The notes under the pieces: model-generated
What the model was told of the DNA's origin: nothing
The model's database searches: none
Seen by the model: the letters and a program-made list of their open reading frames with translations, nothing else
Shown here: positions 7,957 to 16,890 of the stretch, piece by piece
Position numbering within the stretch: the first letter of the stretch is position 1
Layout: every line of letters begins with the position of its first letter
Made by a program: the position numbers and the translations under genes
Source of the DNA: Gordonia jinghuaiqii
GTDB taxonomy: Bacteria > Actinomycetota > Actinomycetes > Mycobacteriales > Mycobacteriaceae
DNA length: 64,000 nucleotides
Direction: 5' to 3'
Assembly: GCF_014041935.1 (NCBI RefSeq)
Contig: NZ_CP059491.1
Coordinates: 372,001-436,000, forward strand

Positions 7957-9423
7957 GTGACCAGCACGTACTTCGCCTGGGATCTGACCCACCGCGCATC
8001 CGCACCGTGTGTGCGCGACGACGCGACCACTCTCGACTACGCCGCATTCGCCGGGCGCGTCGAAGCCGTGGCCGAGCAGCTCGACACCCTCGGGGTCCGC
8101 CCCGGTGAGGTGGTGGCGACCTTCCTGCCCAACCGCGTGGAACTGCTGATCACGCTCATGGCCGCCTGGCGGCTCGGCGCGATCGCCACACCGGTCAACC
8201 CGGCATTCACCCCCGACGAAGCCGAGTACCAGCTCGACGACTCGGGCGCCCGGATCGTCGTCGGCGTCACTGCCGGTGGCACGGAACAGAATCGGGATTT
8301 CCTCTCGGTCGACGACCTTGCGACCACACCCGGGGATCACTGGACTGCACCACCGCCGCCGGCTGCCGGCGACGACGCTCTTCTCATCTACACCTCGGGC
8401 TCCACCGGCCGCCCCAAGGGTGTCCGGCTGACCCACAACAACCTCCACTACATGGGATCGGCCATGGTTCAGCGCTTTTCGCTCACCGAGGACGATCACG
8501 CACTTCTGGTGCTGCCGCTGTTCCATGTGAACGCGATCTGTGTCAGCTTCCTCGCTCCGATCCTCGCCGGTGGTCAGCTGAGCATCACCGGCAAGTTCTC
8601 TCCCGGCCGCTTTCTCGACGACGTGACCCGACTGCGACCCACCTACTTCTCGGCGGTGCCGACCATCTACGCGATCCTGGTCTCGCAACCCGGGCTGAAT
8701 CCGGAAGCGGTTGCGTCCCTGCGCTTTGCGATCTGCGGCGCGGCGCCCATCTCCAAAGAGCTGCTCGACCGCGCCGAATCCGCCTTCGCCATCCCGATCG
8801 TCGAGGGATACGGACTCACCGAGGGCACCTGCGCGTCGGCCTGCAACCCGGTGGACGGGGTGCGCAAACTCGGCACTGTCGGACCCGCGCTTCCCGGACA
8901 GCGCATCGCCATCGTCGACGCCGAGGGCGCCGAACTTCCCATGGGCGAGGTCGGTGAGGTGGTGATCAGCGGCCCGAATGTCATGCGCGGCTATCTCAAT
9001 CGGCCCGAGGCCACCGCGTCGACCATCGTCGACGGACGCCTGCACACCGGCGACGTCGGACGTCTCGACGAGGACGGCTACCTCACTCTCGTCGACCGCA
9101 TCAAGGACATGATCATCCGCGGTGGGGAGAACATCTATCCCAAGGAGATCGAGAACGCCCTGGCCACCCACCCCGATGTCCTCGAATGCGCGGTCGTCGG
9201 CGCGCCCGACGAACTCTACGGGGAGCTGCCCGTCGCCTTCGTCGTCTCCTACCCGGACCGGGCGGTCACCGCGGACGATCTGGCCGGTCATCTCGCCGGC
9301 AGACTGGCGAAGATCAAGCTGCCCAGCGTCATCCACGTCGTCGACGAGCTGCCCCGCAACCCGGTCGGCAAGATCGACAAACCGTCCCTGAGATCGGGAT
9401 TACGCAGCCCGCAACCGATCTGA
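7957..9423 (+). CDS. Class I adenylate-forming enzyme (acyl-CoA synthetase)
   Basis: A 488-residue ANL-superfamily ligase that would activate a carboxylic acid with ATP and transfer it to CoA. Motif A3 is YTSGSTGRPKGV, A5 is VEGYGLTEG, A7 is LHTGDVGRLDEDGYL, A8 is DRIKDMIIRGGENIYPKEIE and A10 ends NPVGKIDK with the catalytic lysine. The length fits medium- or long-chain, or aromatic, acyl-CoA synthetases; the substrate cannot be read from the sequence. The start is GTG 7957 with GGAGG 8 nt upstream. It precedes the DUF3556/oxidoreductase/PucR set in the same direction, with 194 bp containing a tandem repeat between, so a shared catabolic role is possible. Confidence 0.85.
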   Translation: MTSTYFAWDLTHRASAPCVRDDATTLDYAAFAGRVEAVAEQLDTLGVRPGEVVATFLPNRVELLITLMAAWRLGAIATPVNPAFTPDEAEYQLDDSGARIVVGVTAGGTEQNRDFLSVDDLATTPGDHWTAPPPPAAGDDALLIYTSGSTGRPKGVRLTHNNLHYMGSAMVQRFSLTEDDHALLVLPLFHVNAICVSFLAPILAGGQLSITGKFSPGRFLDDVTRLRPTYFSAVPTIYAILVSQPGLNPEAVASLRFAICGAAPISKELLDRAESAFAIPIVEGYGLTEGTCASACNPVDGVRKLGTVGPALPGQRIAIVDAEGAELPMGEVGEVVISGPNVMRGYLNRPEATASTIVDGRLHTGDVGRLDEDGYLTLVDRIKDMIIRGGENIYPKEIENALATHPDVLECAVVGAPDELYGELPVAFVVSYPDRAVTADDLAGHLAGRLAKIKLPSVIHVVDELPRNPVGKIDKPSLRSGLRSPQPI

Positions 9424-9452
9424 CCGGCACGACCGCCCACCCCGCAGTCCCA

Positions 9453-9527
9453 CCCCGCAACCGAAGACCCCGCAACCGAAGACCCCGCAACCGAAGACCC
9501 CGCAACCGAAGACCCCGCAACCGAAGC
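9453..9527 (+). repeat. 15-bp tandem repeat, five copies
   Basis: The unit CCCCGCAACCGAAGA is repeated five times head to tail, the last copy ending in C instead of A. It begins 30 bp after the acyl-CoA synthetase stop codon and ends about 90 bp before the DUF3556 start. The copies are almost identical, which implies recent slippage expansion. Unit length is a multiple of three, but the region does not belong to a convincing gene. Confidence 0.93.
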
Positions 9528-9617
9528 CCCGCAGCCGACGACCCGGCTGTGGAGGCGATGGCACCTGCCCCGACCCGCAATCACCCACCACACCATCTCC
9601 AGAAGGAGTGCACACCA

Positions 9618-11474
9618 ATGGGACTCACCCAACCCGACTTCCCGCAAGTCGATCCGGAGACCTTCCTCCAGAGACCGTTCTTCGACCGCATCCGGGTGCT
9701 CGGCGCCCACTGGGCCGACTACGGATTCGGCACGCAGAAGATGGTCCACATCATCTACCTGATGAAGGTCTTCGTCTTCTACGGAGGAGTGGGCATCGCA
9801 CTGGCGACTCTGACCTCCGGTCTCAACCCGCTCCACGTCACCGAGTGGTGGAACCAGCCCATCGTGTACCAGAAGTTGATCCTCTGGACGGTGCTGGTGG
9901 AGGTGCTCGGCATCGGCGGCTCCTGGGGTCCGCTGGCCGGCCACTTCAAGCCGATGACCGGCGGCTTCCTGTACTGGCTACGGCCCCAGACCATCCGGCT
10001 CCCACCGTGGCCGGACAAGGTGCCGTTCACCAAGGGGGACACGCGGACCCCGTTCGACATCGCGGTCTACGCCCTCATCCTGGTGAATCTGGTGGTCGCG
10101 ATCATCCTTCCGGGCGTGGCGTCGAGCTCTCTGGACACCGTCGTCGCCGACAACCAGGGACTGGTCAACCCCGTGCTGATGTACCCGCTCATCGCGCTGT
10201 TCGTGGTGATCGGCCTGCGCGACAAGGTCATCTTCATCGCGGCGCGATCCGAGCAGTACCTGCCGGCGATGATCTTCTTCGGCGTGCTGCCGTTCGTCGA
10301 CATGATCCTCGCGCTCAAGCTGCTCATCGTCTCGGTCTGGATCGGGGCAGGCGTCTCCAAGATGGGGCACCACTTCTCGATGGTGATCGCGCCGATGCTG
10401 TCGAACACGCCGTGGCTGCCGAGCAAGAAGATCAAGCGCGCGCACTACCGCAACTTCCCCGAGGACATGCGGCCGTCGAAGCTGGCCGGTGGCGTCGGGC
10501 ACGTGCTGGGCACCATCGTCGAGATCGTGACGCCGCTGGTGTTGCTGTTCTCGACCAACAAGACACTCACCCTGGCCGCGGTGGTGCTGATGGTGTGCTT
10601 CCACTTCTTCATCCTGTCGACATTCCCGCTGGCCGTGCCGCTGGAATGGAACCTGCTGTTCGCCTACGCCTCGGTGTTCCTGTTCCTGGGCTTCCCGGTC
10701 TGGAACGGTTACGCGCTCACCGACACCTCCATGCCCTGGGGGCTGGCCCTGATCGCGGTCGCGCTGTGCTTCTTCCCGATCCTGGGCAACCTGCGGCCCG
10801 ACCTCGTGTCGTTCCTGCCGTCGATGCGTCAGTACGCAGGCAACTGGGCGTCGGCGACCTGGGCCTTCGCGCCCGGTGCCGAGGAGAAGCTCGACCAGCA
10901 TGTGGTGCGGCCCGCCAAGAACACCCGCACGCAGCTGCTCAGCATGTACCCCGCGGAGGTCGCCGACATCGTGATGCATCAGCTCCTCGCCTGGCGATCG
11001 ATGCACAGCCAGGGTCGCGCGTTGTACTCGCTGATGATGCGCCACCTGGGCGACGACATCGACACCTACACCCTGCGGGAGGCGGAGTTCTCCTGTAACT
11101 CGTTGGTGGCGTTCAACTTCGGCGACGGCCATCTGCACGACGAGCGGCTCATCGCGGCACTTCAACGACGCTGCAACTTCGCGCCAGGGGAGTTCACCGT
11201 GGCCTGGATCGAGTCCCAGCCGATCCACAAGGGAACACAGCAGTTCAAGGTGATCGACGCCGCTCTCGGGGTGATCGAAACCGGAACGTACCGGGTGTCC
11301 GACGCGATCAACGAGCAGCCCTGGCTGCCCAACGGGCCCATCCCGTTCCAGGTCGACTGGACCCTCGACGTTGACGCCCGCCGGGCGGTCACCGATCCTG
11401 AGGTGGTGCATGAACCGAAGATGCGTTCCAGCGACGGACCCGCGACGGCGGTCCCGTTGAGCGACCAGGCATGA
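9618..11474 (+). CDS. DUF3556 transmembrane protein (copy 1)
   Basis: A 618-residue polytopic membrane protein. The opening FFDRIRVLGAHWADYGFGTQK leads to repeated hydrophobic helices (VFVFYGGVGIALATL, LILWTVLVEVLGIGG, IALFVVIGLRDKVIF and others). A soluble C-terminal third follows, containing FSCNSLVAFNFGDGHLHDE and LQRRCNFAPGE. This matches DUF3556 proteins of mycobacteria and relatives, whose function is unknown. ATG 9618 follows AAGGAG at good spacing and aligns with the start of the second copy at 18.6 kb. Its stop overlaps the next start (ATGA), so it should be co-translated with the FAD oxidoreductase, suggesting a membrane-linked redox or lipid reaction. Confidence 0.85.
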   Translation: MGLTQPDFPQVDPETFLQRPFFDRIRVLGAHWADYGFGTQKMVHIIYLMKVFVFYGGVGIALATLTSGLNPLHVTEWWNQPIVYQKLILWTVLVEVLGIGGSWGPLAGHFKPMTGGFLYWLRPQTIRLPPWPDKVPFTKGDTRTPFDIAVYALILVNLVVAIILPGVASSSLDTVVADNQGLVNPVLMYPLIALFVVIGLRDKVIFIAARSEQYLPAMIFFGVLPFVDMILALKLLIVSVWIGAGVSKMGHHFSMVIAPMLSNTPWLPSKKIKRAHYRNFPEDMRPSKLAGGVGHVLGTIVEIVTPLVLLFSTNKTLTLAAVVLMVCFHFFILSTFPLAVPLEWNLLFAYASVFLFLGFPVWNGYALTDTSMPWGLALIAVALCFFPILGNLRPDLVSFLPSMRQYAGNWASATWAFAPGAEEKLDQHVVRPAKNTRTQLLSMYPAEVADIVMHQLLAWRSMHSQGRALYSLMMRHLGDDIDTYTLREAEFSCNSLVAFNFGDGHLHDERLIAALQRRCNFAPGEFTVAWIESQPIHKGTQQFKVIDAALGVIETGTYRVSDAINEQPWLPNGPIPFQVDWTLDVDARRAVTDPEVVHEPKMRSSDGPATAVPLSDQA

Positions 11475-12907
11475 CAACTGCCGTCGTGGTCGGCGGCGGG
11501 CCCAACGGGCTCGCCGCCGCCCTGCACCTGGCCCGCAACGGCGTCGACGTGCAGGTGCTCGAGGCCGCGGACACCGTAGGGGGAGGCGCGCGGTCGGGTG
11601 AGCTCACCGTCCCCGGCGTCGTTCACGATCACTGTTCGGCGTTCCACCCGTTGGGTGTGGGGTCGCCGTTCTGGGCGGAGGTCGGTCTCGAGCGGTACGG
11701 CCTGACGTGGAAGTGGCCCGAGATCGACTGTGCGCATCCGCTCGATTCGGGTGATGCCGGGCTGCTCTATCAGTCGGTCGAGGCGACCGCCCGCGCCCTG
11801 GGCGACGACGGAAAACGCTGGAGCGCGATGTTCGCCGACCTCGGCGAACACTTCGACGACCTCGGCGACGACCTCCTCGGGCCGATCCTTCGGGTCCCCT
11901 CGCACCCGATCCGACTGGCGGCGTTCGGTCCTCGTGCCGTTCTGCCCGCCACCCTGCTGGCGCGGTGGTTCCGCACCGAGCGGGCGCGGGCGCTGTACGG
12001 CGGGATAGCCGCGCATCTGTTCTCCCGCTTCGACCGCCCGCTGACCGCGGCACTGGGGTTGATGATCGCGGCGAGCGGCCACCGTTACGGCTGGCCCGTC
12101 GCCGAAGGCGGGTCGGGCGCCATCATCGCAGCCGTCGTGGCCGCGTTGGGGGAGTCGGGCGGCAAGATCGAGACCGGGGTGCGCGTCAGCACGCGCGCCG
12201 ACATCCCTCCCGCCGACCTTGTTCTGCTGGACCTGTCTCCTGCACAGGTGTTGTCGATCTACGGTGATGCGATGCCCGCTCGCGTACGCCGCTCCTACCA
12301 GCGGTACCGGGTCGGGTCGTCGGCGTTCAAGGTCGATTTCGCGATCGACGGTGACATCCCGTGGACAAATCCCGATTGCGTGCGCGCCGGGACCGTGCAC
12401 CTGGGCGGCAGCTTCGACGAGGTCTCTTACACGGAGAAGCAGCGGGCGTCGGGGGTGATGGTGGAACGGCCGTTCGTCCTCCTCGGTCAGCAGTACGTCG
12501 CCGACCCCACCCGTAGTGCCGGCACCATCAATCCGATCTACGCCTACGCGCACGTTCCCCGTGGCTTCGACGGCGATGCCACCGAGCAGATCGTCACGCA
12601 GATCGAGAGATTCGCCCCCGGCTTCCGCGATCGCATCATCGCCACCACGAGCGCCGGCACCGAACAGTTGCACGCCTACAACGCCAACTTCGCGGCAGGG
12701 GACATCATCGGCGGCGCCAACGACGGTCTGCAGACAGTACTGCGGCCGCGGCTCGCACTCGACCCGTACGCGATCGGCGTTCCGGGCGTGTACATCTGCT
12801 CGCAGGCCAGCCCGCCGGGCGCCGGTGTGCACGGCCTGTGTGGATATCGTGCTGCCGAATCCGCGCTGCGCTTTGATCGAACACGTCACGGGCCCGCCGA
12901 TCGATGA
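11471..12907 (+). CDS. FAD-dependent oxidoreductase, phytoene desaturase-like
   Basis: A 478-residue flavoprotein with the N-terminal dinucleotide-binding motif VVVGGGPNGLAAALHLARNG. An acidic residue ends the second strand (VLEAADTVGGGARSGE). A typical C-terminal FAD motif follows (PGAGVHGLCGYRAAESAL). The layout matches the phytoene desaturase/NAD(P)-FAD oxidoreductase group that includes many mycobacterial proteins of unknown substrate. It is coupled by ATGA overlaps to DUF3556 upstream and to the PucR regulator downstream. The three genes therefore form a tight unit in which a membrane protein may present or receive a lipophilic substrate. No carotenoid genes are nearby, so carotenoid work is not implied. 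Confidence 0.83.
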   Translation: MTTAVVVGGGPNGLAAALHLARNGVDVQVLEAADTVGGGARSGELTVPGVVHDHCSAFHPLGVGSPFWAEVGLERYGLTWKWPEIDCAHPLDSGDAGLLYQSVEATARALGDDGKRWSAMFADLGEHFDDLGDDLLGPILRVPSHPIRLAAFGPRAVLPATLLARWFRTERARALYGGIAAHLFSRFDRPLTAALGLMIAASGHRYGWPVAEGGSGAIIAAVVAALGESGGKIETGVRVSTRADIPPADLVLLDLSPAQVLSIYGDAMPARVRRSYQRYRVGSSAFKVDFAIDGDIPWTNPDCVRAGTVHLGGSFDEVSYTEKQRASGVMVERPFVLLGQQYVADPTRSAGTINPIYAYAHVPRGFDGDATEQIVTQIERFAPGFRDRIIATTSAGTEQLHAYNANFAAGDIIGGANDGLQTVLRPRLALDPYAIGVPGVYICSQASPPGAGVHGLCGYRAAESALRFDRTRHGPADR

Positions 12908-14235
12908 CCGGTTCGCATGCCTACCAGTCGATGTCGACGGCCGCGGGTGATGCCGCCCGTGACCGGCTGGCAGGCGTGCCCGCCCGGGCAGACTCCACGC
13001 TGCTCGAGCATGCCGCGATCATCGCGAAGATGCTGCAGGACAATGTGTCCGAGGTGGTCTCCGAACTGAGTGCGATGATGGCCCGGGAAATCGATCAGCT
13101 CGACTCCGATCCCAAGCTCGTGGAACTCCTCGAGGCCAGTGTGTACGGCAACGTCTCGACGATCATCCACGTACTGGCCAACGATATTCCCGTCGAACAC
13201 CTCCAGCCGACCACCGCCGCAGTGGAATACGCGCTCCGTCTGGCCCAGCGCGACGTGCCGTCGAACTCCCTTGTGCGGGCCTATCACCTGGGTCAGAACA
13301 GCGTGATGCGGCAGTGCTACCTGATGGTCGAGGACCTCGACCTCGACGCCGAGGACTCGATGGCCCTGACCCGGCACATCTCCGACGTGCTCTTCGGTTA
13401 CATCGACTGGATCACGCTCTATGTGTTCCAAGCCTATGAAGACGAACGACGACGCTGGCTGGGCGCCGAGGCCAATGTGCAATCGGCGGCCATCCACTCC
13501 TTCCTCGCCGCAGGGGCCGACGAGTCGGCGGGACGCGTCTTCGAGAGCGAAACCGGTTATCGCCTCGATCGGTGTCATGTCGCGGCGATCCTGTGGTCGG
13601 AGCGGGACGACCCGCGTGAACTCAGCGTGCTCGACCGGGCAGCGCGCGATGTGGCGGGCACGATCGGCGGCGGGACACCACCGATCGTGACCGCCATCGA
13701 TCGGTCGACGGTGTGGGTCTGGGTGCCGCTGGTGGGGCGGGACCAGAGTGTCGATCCCGTGGACGTCGTCGGCGATGCGAACATTCCCCCGAGAGTTCGT
13801 GTCGCGGTGGGGTTGCCGGCGGCGGGACCGCGCGGATTCCGCCGGACGCACGAGCAGGCACGAGCCGCATACTCGGTCGCGACGATGCCGGGGAGTTCAT
13901 CTGCTCAGGTCGTCGGTTTCGGCGACCGGGGTGTCGCGGTGGTGTCGTTGCTCGCGCAGGATCTCGAGTCGACGCGCGCGTGGGTCACCGAGGTGCTCGG
14001 CAGCCTCGCTCACGACACCGCCAACGCGGCGACGCTGCGCGAAACCCTGTCGGTCTACTTCGCCACCAAGGAAAGCCACCTACACACCGCCGAACGGCTG
14101 AACCTGCACCGCAACACCGTGAAATACCGGGTGGGCAAGGCTCTCGCCGAGGTGCCCGACGACCGCGACCGCCTCGATCTCGCGCTCGCGCTGACGGTGT
14201 GCGAGTTCCTCGGTCCGGTGGTGCTGGCCGACTGA
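12904..14235 (+). CDS. PucR family transcriptional regulator
   Basis: A 443-residue regulator. An N-terminal helical region (about 1-180) is followed by a degenerate GGDEF/CdaR-like middle domain and a C-terminal PucR helix-turn-helix. The last contains KESHLHTAERLNLHRNTVKYRVGKALAEV, the diagnostic DNA-binding segment. Regulators of this class often respond to metabolites and control adjacent catabolic genes. It overlaps the oxidoreductase stop by 4 bp (ATGA), so it is produced with the genes it probably regulates. Confidence 0.9.
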   Translation: MTGSHAYQSMSTAAGDAARDRLAGVPARADSTLLEHAAIIAKMLQDNVSEVVSELSAMMAREIDQLDSDPKLVELLEASVYGNVSTIIHVLANDIPVEHLQPTTAAVEYALRLAQRDVPSNSLVRAYHLGQNSVMRQCYLMVEDLDLDAEDSMALTRHISDVLFGYIDWITLYVFQAYEDERRRWLGAEANVQSAAIHSFLAAGADESAGRVFESETGYRLDRCHVAAILWSERDDPRELSVLDRAARDVAGTIGGGTPPIVTAIDRSTVWVWVPLVGRDQSVDPVDVVGDANIPPRVRVAVGLPAAGPRGFRRTHEQARAAYSVATMPGSSSAQVVGFGDRGVAVVSLLAQDLESTRAWVTEVLGSLAHDTANAATLRETLSVYFATKESHLHTAERLNLHRNTVKYRVGKALAEVPDDRDRLDLALALTVCEFLGPVVLAD

Positions 14236-14299
14236 CCTCGGTGCCCAGATGTCACTGCGTCGAGGAAGCGGTAGATGCGCCGAGCCGGCCGCGGCCGGG

Positions 14300-14698
14300 T
14301 CAGGCGTCGTCACAGGCGGTGGCCGAGGATGCGTCCCGCAACGGTGCGATCTCCTTCTCGATCCGTTCGGTGATCGTCGATCCGACGATCCAGCGCATCC
14401 CGGTCGACCGGGAGCTGCAGGGGGAGCCGGTCGTCGGATGAGACGATCCGGTAGATGAACGCCGCCCCCTTCACCGGGTCGCCCAGCTGCGTGTGGTTGG
14501 TCTCGTCGGCCCAGTCGAGCGTCGCATGTGCGGGCGTTCCGTCGTACGCGGCGATCCGGTTGGCGGGGAGCTGTCGCGAACTGGCGTCGAGGAAGTCGGT
14601 GCGGAACACCCCGGGTTCGACGACGGTGCTCTGGATTCCGAACGGCTCCAGTTCGCCGGCGAGGGATTCGCTGACGCCTGCCACCGCAACAGGCCCGG
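14300..14698 (-). pseudogene. Truncated and frameshifted short-chain dehydrogenase
   Basis: Only the C-terminal half of an SDR is present. It begins just after where the catalytic Tyr-x-x-x-Lys should be (AGVSESLAGELEPFGI, then VVEPGVFRTDFLD). The Rossmann half, including the NAD-binding glycines, is missing, with a stop just upstream. Near 14385 the frame is lost: the continuing frame gives an Arg-rich tail, while the shifted frame yields TERIEKEIAPLRDASSATA before a stop at 14300-14302, as expected for SDR C-termini. So there are two lesions, truncation and a frameshift. The remnant was probably an oxidoreductase of the SDR type without further assignment. Confidence 0.7.
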
Positions 14699-15220
14699 TC
14701 AGGTTGTCGCTACGTGAGCGTCACCGCTGCGCGTCCACTTCTCGGGGTGCGCGCACACCGGTGAGAGGGCCAGGGCGATGGTTCCGGTCACCACGAGGTG
14801 CCGGGGGAGTTCGGCGTGCAGTGTCCGACGATGCCGGGACAGGTCGACGACGGTGATGTCAGCCGACTGTGCACCGGCGAGCTCGGTTCCGGGAAAGGCG
14901 ACATCGAGAACCGAGGAATGCAGGGGGAGGACGGCGTCAACGGCGACGACCGCCCGTCCGTGCGCGACGGTCACCGCGGTCATTCGGGTGACCAGCGTCG
15001 GAAACCATGCCGACGACGGGCACAGCGACTGGCACACGGGAAGTCCGTCGGCGTCGAGGTAGAAGGCGATCTTGCGGTGCAGCGACTCCTCGCGCAGCGA
15101 GATCTCGCCGGCGACGATGTCGGCGCCGACGGCGCGGAGATCGGTGCCCCATGTGGCGGCGTCGAATGTCCTGGTCACGGTGACCCCTTTCAGGGAAGGC
15201 AACAGATCGAACAGTGTCAC
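14699..15220 (-). CDS. Conserved hypothetical protein
   Basis: A 173-residue protein beginning MTLFDLLPSLKGVTVTRTFD. It is mixed alpha/beta with no signal peptide and no membrane helix. Segments such as LREESLHRKIAFYLDADGLPVC suggest a structured domain with a few cysteines, but no catalytic motif is seen and the family is not recognised. It abuts the broken SDR gene: its stop region coincides with where the SDR N-terminus was lost, so this gene may lie at the deletion or insertion join. Its own C-terminus might therefore be altered. Confidence 0.5.
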   Translation of the reverse strand: MTLFDLLPSLKGVTVTRTFDAATWGTDLRAVGADIVAGEISLREESLHRKIAFYLDADGLPVCQSLCPSSAWFPTLVTRMTAVTVAHGRAVVAVDAVLPLHSSVLDVAFPGTELAGAQSADITVVDLSRHRRTLHAELPRHLVVTGTIALALSPVCAHPEKWTRSGDAHVATT

Positions 15221-15268
15221 CGGACCAGATCTACTCCGCGTTGTGTTGCGGCGGAATGCTTCTGGCCG

Positions 15269-15862
15269 CTAAGACTTCGTCAATTCGGTGGCGAGCAGGT
15301 CGAGGGCGGTGCCGCGTGCGATGTCAAAGGCCGCGGGGGCGACGCCCATTCCGGCGCTGACCATTGCGCCCTCGTGGAGGATGAGCAGGAGCTGCGCCAG
15401 ATCCTGCGGCGACGCGGCGCCCGCATCGCCCGCGATCGAGGCGAAGAGCTCGAGTAGTTCCTTTTTCTGGCCCACGATGATCTCGTACGCGGGATGGCTG
15501 GGATCGCTGATCTCGGCGTGCGCGTTGATCATGGCGCAGCCCTTGTGCCCGCGTTCGGCCGACCAATCGCGCGTGGCGTCGAACAGCGCTCCGAGTCGTG
15601 CGCTCGGCGACGTGCCGGCGGCGTCGAGCCGCTCCTGCAGATACGCCTTCCACCTGTCGTTGCGGGCGCGCAGGTACTCGACGACCAACTGCTCCTTGGA
15701 ACCGAAGCGATCGTAGAGCGTGCGTTTGGTGACTCCGGCATGAGTGGCGATCGTGTCGACGCCGACCGCGTGGATACCGCGGTCGTAGAACAACTCCGAC
15801 GCGGCGTCGAGGATCATCCGCGCTTTCGGCGTCCAGTCCACCTGTGCGTTCGGAGTAGTCAC
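15269..15862 (-). CDS. TetR/AcrR family repressor
   Basis: A 197-residue TetR regulator. The DNA-binding domain is at about 10-60 (ARMILDAASELFYDRGIHAVGVDTIATHAGVTKRTLYDRFGSKE, a near-canonical TetR HTH), followed by a variable ligand-binding domain. The start is GTG 15862. It is divergent from a DMT exporter with only 36 bp between the starts and a 10-bp palindrome in that gap. It therefore probably represses both itself and the exporter until an effector binds. Confidence 0.92.
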   Translation of the reverse strand: MTTPNAQVDWTPKARMILDAASELFYDRGIHAVGVDTIATHAGVTKRTLYDRFGSKEQLVVEYLRARNDRWKAYLQERLDAAGTSPSARLGALFDATRDWSAERGHKGCAMINAHAEISDPSHPAYEIIVGQKKELLELFASIAGDAGAASPQDLAQLLLILHEGAMVSAGMGVAPAAFDIARGTALDLLATELTKS

Positions 15863-15876
15863 ATGACAAACACTAC

Positions 15877-15886
15877 ACCGATCGGT
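15877..15886. promoter_or_regulatory. Candidate TetR operator
   Basis: ACCGATCGGT is a perfect 10-bp palindrome centred between the divergent TetR (start 15862) and DMT (start 15899) genes. Related half-sites (GGTCGGTC at 15889-15896, AGATCGGTATACC just inside the DMT gene) flank it. The position would block both promoters. Confidence 0.55.
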
Positions 15887-15898
15887 AAGGTCGGTCGC

Positions 15899-16855
15899 AT
15901 GCGGACTTCACAGATCGGTATACCGGAGCGGTGGCTGACCGTCGTGATGTCGGCAGTATTCGTGGTCTGTTGGTCGTCGGGCTTCATCGGCGCCAAACTC
16001 GGTGCGGCGGAAGCGTCGGTGCTCACCATCCTCATGTGGCGGTTTCTCGTCATCGCCATCGTGCTCGGCGGTGTGATCGGGGTGATGTGGCGACGGCAGC
16101 AGGTTCCGTCGATGACCCGCGGGCAGTTCGGCCTGCAGCTCGTCATCGGCGTGCTGTCGCAGTGCGGCTACACGGTGACGGTGTACTGGGCGATCTCACT
16201 GGGGGTGAGCACCGGCACCACGGCGCTCATCGACGGCGTGCAGCCGCTCGTGGTCGCCGCGCTCGCGGGACCCCTGCTCGGTGCGGTCACGCACGGAAAG
16301 CAGTGGCTGGGCCTCGCGGTGGGCGCGGCCGGTGTCGTGCTGGTGACGTGGTCGGATGCCACATCGTCGGCCGGAGCGCCCTGGTGGGCCTACCTGGTGC
16401 CGCTGCTCGGCATGGCGAGCCTGGTGGTCGCGACGTTCCTGGAGCGACGTGTGACCGACGCCCCGCCGCCGACGGTGATCCTCACCATCCACTGCGGTGC
16501 CTCCGCGGTGATCTTCACCGCGGCAAGCGTTGCCGCCGGTGTCGCGGTGCCACCCGCGGCGGGCGCATTCTGGTTGTCGATCGCGTGGCTGACGGTTCTG
16601 TCAACGCTCGGAGGATATGGGCTGTATTGGGTGTTGCTCCGACGGTCAGGCGTCACCTCGGTGAACTCGCTGATGTTCCTGATGCCTCCGGTGACCGCGG
16701 TGTGGGGTACGGCGATGTACGGCGAACCGTTCACCTGGGCTACGGCTCTCGGTCTCGCCATGGCATGCGGTGCGACGTGGGTGGTGAATCGTGAGGCAGC
16801 GCCGCCGGATGCGACGCCGTCGATCTCGAAGGAGCGGGTCGTCGCCGCGCCCTGA
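15899..16855 (+). CDS. DMT superfamily (EamA-type) transporter
   Basis: A 318-residue protein with about ten hydrophobic helices arranged as two EamA repeats. The first carries WSSGFIGAKLGAAEASVLTILMWRF and the second LVVATFLERRV to MFLMPPVTAVWGTAMYGEPFT. Members export metabolites or drugs across the inner membrane. ATG 15899 places the TetR operator in the promoter. An in-frame ATG at 15863 would put the operator inside the coding region and is less likely. The divergent TetR gene implies substrate-induced expression. The substrate is unknown. Confidence 0.85.
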   Translation: MRTSQIGIPERWLTVVMSAVFVVCWSSGFIGAKLGAAEASVLTILMWRFLVIAIVLGGVIGVMWRRQQVPSMTRGQFGLQLVIGVLSQCGYTVTVYWAISLGVSTGTTALIDGVQPLVVAALAGPLLGAVTHGKQWLGLAVGAAGVVLVTWSDATSSAGAPWWAYLVPLLGMASLVVATFLERRVTDAPPPTVILTIHCGASAVIFTAASVAAGVAVPPAAGAFWLSIAWLTVLSTLGGYGLYWVLLRRSGVTSVNSLMFLMPPVTAVWGTAMYGEPFTWATALGLAMACGATWVVNREAAPPDATPSISKERVVAAP

Positions 16856-16890
16856 GCCGACTCGGCCCTGAGGCCGACGGCTGGTCGATC

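Noticed and set aside
9453..9527. Could the 15-bp repeats be a CRISPR array?
   Set aside because: The units are head to tail with no spacers, so they are simple tandem repeats.
9186..9617. N-terminal extension of DUF3556 copy 1, including RNRRPRNRRP-type repeats.
   Set aside because: It overlaps the acyl-CoA synthetase in another frame and is a product of the 15-bp DNA repeat. ATG 9618 has AAGGAG and aligns with copy 2.
11162..12889. Long minus-strand ORF of 575 codons.
   Set aside because: It is an antisense shadow of the DUF3556 and flavoprotein genes, with Arg/Gly/Asp-rich unlike-protein composition.
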